Shown here: one piece after another, positions 6,640 through 9,701 of the stretch
Layout: each line of letters opens with the position of its first letter
Numbering within the stretch: the stretch's first letter is position 1
Assembly: GCF_937997405.1 (NCBI RefSeq)
Contig: NZ_CALKTL010000014.1
Coordinates: forward strand, 1-9,701
DNA length: 9,701 nt
Reading direction: 5' to 3'
From: an uncultured Campylobacter sp.
GTDB taxonomy: Bacteria > Campylobacterota > Campylobacteria > Campylobacterales > Campylobacteraceae
Translations under genes and position numbers: made by a program
Notes under the pieces: generated by a model
Databases searched by the model: none
The model's input: only the letters and a program-made list of their open reading frames with translations
Told to the model about the DNA's origin: nothing

Positions 6640-7402
6640 CGCCGTGATTTTAGGCATCGTCGAGGGACTGACTGAGTTTCTGCCCGTAAGCTCGACCGGA
6701 CACATGATCCTAGCAGCAAAACTGATGGGCTTGCAGCAGACCGATACGCTTAAATGCTTCGAAGTCGTTATCCAGCTAGGCTCGATCCTAGCGGTCGTCG
6801 TGATGTTTTACAAGCGGCTTTTGGTCGATTTTAAGCTCTGGTGCAAGCTCATCGTGGGCTTTATCCCTACCGCCGCGATCGGCTTTTTGCTCTACAAAAG
6901 CATCAAATCGCTCTTCGCGCCGCAGACCGTCGCCTACGCGCTGATCGGCTGGGGCATTATTTTTATCGCGGTAGAGCTCTTTCGCAAGGCGCGCCCGAGA
7001 GAAAGCGAGCTAGAGCATCTGGATCAAATTTCATACGTTCAGGCCTTCATCATCGGGCTTTCGCAATGTTTTGCGATGGTGCCGGGCACTTCGCGCAGCG
7101 GCGCTACCATCATCGCAGGGCTTTTGTGCGGGCTAAGCAGAAACTTAGCCGCGCGCTTTAGCTTCCTACTCGCGATCCCTACGATGTTTGCGGCGACTTT
7201 TTACGACACCTATAAGAATTTAGACACCTTCGCGCAAAACTCCTCTAATATCACGACTTTTCTCATAGGCGGGGCAGTGGCGTTCGTCGTGGCGCTTGCG
7301 GCAATCAAGCTATTTCTAAGTTTCGTTTCGAAGTTTGACTTCATCCCGTTTGGAATTTATAGAATTCTAATCGGCGCTATCTTTTTCATCTTCGTTTTTT
7401 AA
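6626..7402 (+). CDS. uppP: Undecaprenyl-diphosphatase UppP (BacA)
   Basis: An inner-membrane phosphatase that turns undecaprenyl pyrophosphate into the monophosphate, renewing the lipid carrier for peptidoglycan, LOS or glycan building; extra copies give bacitracin resistance. It has 258 residues, slightly shorter than the E. coli protein. Both active-site motifs are intact: EGLTEFLPVSSTGH (13-26) with E13, E17, S23 and H26, and PGTSRSG (153-159) with R157. The following LSRNLAARFSFLLAIPTM is also typical. It is strongly hydrophobic, as expected for about eight helices. The ATG at 6626 lies within the last codons of thiE (14-bp overlap); AAAGGA at 6612-6617 serves it. The phosphoethanolamine transferase follows after 22 bp, so the two envelope genes are probably co-expressed. 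Confidence 0.95.
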   Translation: MNIFDAVILGIVEGLTEFLPVSSTGHMILAAKLMGLQQTDTLKCFEVVIQLGSILAVVVMFYKRLLVDFKLWCKLIVGFIPTAAIGFLLYKSIKSLFAPQTVAYALIGWGIIFIAVELFRKARPRESELEHLDQISYVQAFIIGLSQCFAMVPGTSRSGATIIAGLLCGLSRNLAARFSFLLAIPTMFAATFYDTYKNLDTFAQNSSNITTFLIGGAVAFVVALAAIKLFLSFVSKFDFIPFGIYRILIGAIFFIFVF

Positions 7403-7424
7403 ACGCAATCATCAAAGGAATTTC

Positions 7425-9248
7425 ATGAGCCTAGCAAAAAATATCGGCGCATTTTTAAAAGACGCATTCAGCCTCCTATCAGTATTCGGCGGCGCGGTGC
7501 TAAACGCATACGCGCTAGTCTTGGTATTAAATTTAGCGCTTGGGCTGCTTCTTATCGCGCGCGGCGGCGAGCTACTCTCTGCGCAGGCGCTGTTTTTCGT
7601 GGCGTCTGCGATCTGCGGCGTGACGATACTTTTTTTCGCGCTTTACGCGCTTAGCTTTTACAGCGCCAGGCTATATAAAATTCTCGCCTTTGCGCTTCTG
7701 GCGATAAACGTGGTCTTTGCGATCGCTCAGATTTTTTTGATCTTTAGCCTGGAGCTTACCTACTCGCACGGCACGCTGGACGCGCTAGTGCAAACGACGC
7801 CCAAGGAGGCCTTTGAGTTCGCGCATGCGTTTTTAAATTTTAAGCTTATCGCGGCTTTTTTGGTGCTTTTGATCTTCGTCTTCGCCGCTCTTAGGCTTAG
7901 AGTGAGCCAGCGAGTGCGGATGAAGCTATGTCGCGCGATAAAGATAGCCTTTCTGCTTAGCTTGCTCGTTTTTATTGCGCATGCGGCGTTTAAAAGCTAC
8001 GTAGCCAAAAGCTCGAAAATGCGCGCCAGCATCATAATCGCGCTAAATAAAATTCCGATTTATAACTTTGCTTTCGTTACGAAAGATTATTTCGGCGCCG
8101 ATTTTAAAAGCGTGCGCGAGCTGCAAGCGGGATACCAAAGCATTTACGCCTCGCATTCGCATAAAACCGCGCCAAACCGCATCTCAAACGTCGTTTTCAT
8201 TATCGGAGAGAGCCTGCAGCGAAATTTTATGAGCCTATACGGCTACTATCTGCCCACCACACCGAATCTGCAAGCGCTTGAGCAAAGCGGAAATCTAATC
8301 GCCTTTAGCGATGTCGTCTCGCCGGGTGCCAAGACCAACGACGTGCTAAAATACGTGCTAAATTTCGGAAATTACGAGAGCGAAAAGCAGCGCCCGTGGA
8401 GCGCCAACCTCGACATCGTAAATCTCGCGCGGCTGGCAAACTACGAGACCTTTTGGATCAGCAACCAGGAGCGCTACGGGCAGTGGGCGGTAGCAAGCGG
8501 CGCGAGCGCGCAGATGACGGATCACTCGGACTTTACGAATCAAATCCCGGTTTACAAATACGCCTACTCGCTCGACGAAGTTATGCTTCCTAGCATAAAA
8601 AATTTCAAATCGGGTGCGAAAAGATCACCTCTTGCACGCAAGGACGAAAGCTCCGCCGCAGAGGTGGGCGGCGCACAGATGAAGGATAAATTTTTCATCC
8701 TTCATCTAATGGGCTCGCACCCGAGCTACGAGTTTCGCTATCCGAAAAGCTTTGCTAAATTTAGCGCCGTGGACATCTCGCGCGAGCCGCTTGATGAGGG
8801 ACAGAAAAAAGAGCTCGCGCACTACCTAAACACCGTGGCTTACAACGATTTTATCGTAAGCGAAATTTATAAAATTTTTGCGAGCGACAACACGCTGATA
8901 GTCTATTTCAGCGACCACGCCCAGAGCCTTTATCAATACCGCGGCAAGCTGATCCACGGCGGCATCAACCGCTTCACGCTCGAAATCCCGCTGATTTTCA
9001 TGGCTTCGGATAAGTTCAAAGAGCAAAACGCTGATCTTTGGGCGCGCATCGCCGCAGCCAAAAATAGGCCGTTTTTAAACGACGATCTCATCCACGCGAT
9101 CGCGGAAATTTTAGAGATGACCGAGCTGCCCGAATACGATCCCGCTCGCTCGGTGATAAACGCGGATTTCAACGCCTCGCGTCCGCGCATCATCGAGGGG
9201 GTCGATTACGATAAGGTTTACAGGCTGCAGAAGGAATTCGGCGAGTAA
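7425..9248 (+). CDS. Phosphoethanolamine transferase, CptA/EptA family
   Basis: Moves phosphoethanolamine from phosphatidylethanolamine to an outer-envelope acceptor (lipid A, LOS core, or protein or glycan targets in Campylobacter), usually lowering sensitivity to cationic peptides. The 607 residues start with about five membrane helices (near 20-45, 53-79, 86-110, 138-158, 172-190), then a periplasmic alkaline-phosphatase-fold domain from about 250. Zinc and catalytic positions are all visible: E262 in IIGES, T304 in SPGAKT as the likely nucleophile, H427 and H432 in LHLMGSH, D497-H498 in FSDHAQSL, and H511. MSLYGY..PTTPNL and the WISNQ and FRYP segments look more like CptA than EptA/MCR. 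A hydrophilic insert of about 20-25 residues (roughly 395-420) precedes the LHLMGSH strand. AAAGGA at 7414-7419 is the ribosome site. The acceptor cannot be told from sequence. Confidence 0.9.
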   Translation: MSLAKNIGAFLKDAFSLLSVFGGAVLNAYALVLVLNLALGLLLIARGGELLSAQALFFVASAICGVTILFFALYALSFYSARLYKILAFALLAINVVFAIAQIFLIFSLELTYSHGTLDALVQTTPKEAFEFAHAFLNFKLIAAFLVLLIFVFAALRLRVSQRVRMKLCRAIKIAFLLSLLVFIAHAAFKSYVAKSSKMRASIIIALNKIPIYNFAFVTKDYFGADFKSVRELQAGYQSIYASHSHKTAPNRISNVVFIIGESLQRNFMSLYGYYLPTTPNLQALEQSGNLIAFSDVVSPGAKTNDVLKYVLNFGNYESEKQRPWSANLDIVNLARLANYETFWISNQERYGQWAVASGASAQMTDHSDFTNQIPVYKYAYSLDEVMLPSIKNFKSGAKRSPLARKDESSAAEVGGAQMKDKFFILHLMGSHPSYEFRYPKSFAKFSAVDISREPLDEGQKKELAHYLNTVAYNDFIVSEIYKIFASDNTLIVYFSDHAQSLYQYRGKLIHGGINRFTLEIPLIFMASDKFKEQNADLWARIAAAKNRPFLNDDLIHAIAEILEMTELPEYDPARSVINADFNASRPRIIEGVDYDKVYRLQKEFGE

Positions 9249-9255
9249 ATTAGGT

Positions 9256-9288
9256 GAAATTTTGCGCCTTTTAGCGGCGCAGAATTTC
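9256..9288 (+). terminator. Stem-loop after the phosphoethanolamine transferase gene
   Basis: Arms GAAATTTTGCGCC (9256-9268) and GGCGCAGAATTTC (9276-9288) form 13 pairs, one of them a G-U wobble, around a 7-nt loop, starting 8 nt after the stop codon. The top of the stem is G/C-rich. The sequence after it (GCTTCTT) is only modestly T-rich, but the A/T base of the stem means the 3' arm itself supplies several Ts. It is the best terminator candidate for the plus-strand operon. Confidence 0.55.
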
Positions 9289-9404
9289 GCTTCTTAAAAT
9301 TTGCGCTCTTATCGCAAGCGCTCGCGCCCTAATTTGGCTTTCGGACGGGCGTGTCTGCGTCAAATCTACGCTATCGCAAAGCTCTGCGGTAGAATTCTTG
9401 TATT

Positions 9405-9444
9405 GCGAAATTCTGCTTAGCAAAATTCGGCTTTGCGGAATTTC
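9405..9444. repeat. Short degenerate 15-bp tandem repeat that also folds on itself
   Basis: GCGAAATTCTGCTTA (9405-9419... as read from G9405) and GCAAAATTCGGCTTT (9420-9434) match at 12 of 15 bases, and a third partial unit GCGGAATTTC follows at 9435-9444. The outer parts are also inverted: GAAATTCTGC (9407-9416) pairs with GCGGAATTTC (9435-9444) with one wobble. A less similar unit may precede it near 9389. Confidence 0.5.
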
Positions 9445-9701
9445 AAATTTTACCGCTCAAATTCCACGGCGCAGAATTTTCTATGCGTTCACGAAATACA
9501 AAATTTGCGAAGCTCATTCAAATAGCGAAATTTTGAAATTTCGGAATTTTAAAATCTGGCGGTATAAAAATTTATCCACGCGGCACGGAATTCTACCGAT
9601 AAATTCAGCCCGTAAATTTAAAATTTCAAAATTCTAAACTGCGAAATTTTATGCCGAAAAATTTCACGTTCCAATCGGCACGGAGTATCTGCTACCCGAG
9701 C

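Larger units (their letters stand above)
9249..9701. other. Non-coding stretch packed with AATT words
   Basis: No gene is supported. The stretch holds the stem-loop at 9256-9288, then 24 AATT words between 9248 and 9663, many about 7-8 or 15 nt apart from 9393 onward. An 11-nt inverted repeat CGGTAGAATTC (9387-9397) and GAATTCTACCG (9588-9598) brackets part of it, and CGGCACGGA occurs twice (9581-9589, 9676-9684). Short frames here are low-complexity by-products of the repeats. From 9701 down to a stop at 9664-9666 a minus-strand frame is open (ending SVPIGT), which might be the tail of a gene beyond the edge, but this is too short to claim. Confidence 0.6.

Noticed and set aside
9398..9637. 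A 79-codon plus-strand frame with a TTG start in the right-hand non-coding region
   Set aside because: Its product repeats short basic/aromatic words (KFRNFKIW, KFKISKF) that follow directly from the AAATTT repeats. No ribosome binding site and no recognisable domain.
9664..9701. Tail of a minus-strand gene at the right edge
   Set aside because: Only about 11 codons are visible, which is not enough to tell from chance.
9249..9701. CRISPR array or tRNA in the right-hand non-coding region
   Set aside because: The repeats are short and degenerate with no spacer pattern, and no cloverleaf with an anticodon arm could be drawn.

Overview
The window looks like chromosomal DNA of a Campylobacter, most likely one of the higher-GC oral species (the C. 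gracilis, C. showae, C. rectus group). This is inferred from the dense AAATTT/GAATTT words in and between genes, the roughly mid-40s GC of the coding regions, and the protein flavour. No marker gene is present to fix the species.

Layout. Positions 1-286 are AT-rich and hold no convincing gene. Next come two minus-strand genes that overlap by 8 bp: putP (Na+/proline symporter, 1623-3131) and a DUF2130 coiled-coil protein (287-1630). A 127-bp divergent promoter region separates putP from a plus-strand set. That set starts with a complete polar amino-acid ABC importer: permease with a TTG start at 3259, ATPase at 3956, periplasmic binding protein at 4696. After a 59-bp gap with a stem-loop and a candidate promoter come four tightly packed genes: a secreted, degenerate nuclease-fold-like protein (5496), thiE (6025), uppP (6626) and a CptA/EptA-type phosphoethanolamine transferase (7425-9248). 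A stem-loop follows, then about 450 bp of non-coding sequence with an unusually regular AATT pattern.

How the genes fit together. PutP and the ABC system both import amino acids, the main carbon source of asaccharolytic campylobacters, from divergent promoters. The last four genes are probably one transcript, with 8-bp and 14-bp overlaps and a 22-bp gap. UppP recycles undecaprenyl pyrophosphate and the transferase decorates the outer envelope, so they share an envelope theme. ThiE is a housekeeping thiamine enzyme that appears to ride along.

Most of the window is ordinary core genome. The least explained items are the DUF2130 protein with PD-(D/E)xK-like residues, the secreted nuclease-fold-like protein that seems to lack the catalytic set, and the AATT-patterned region at the right end. 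No mobile element, CRISPR array, tRNA or rRNA was found.
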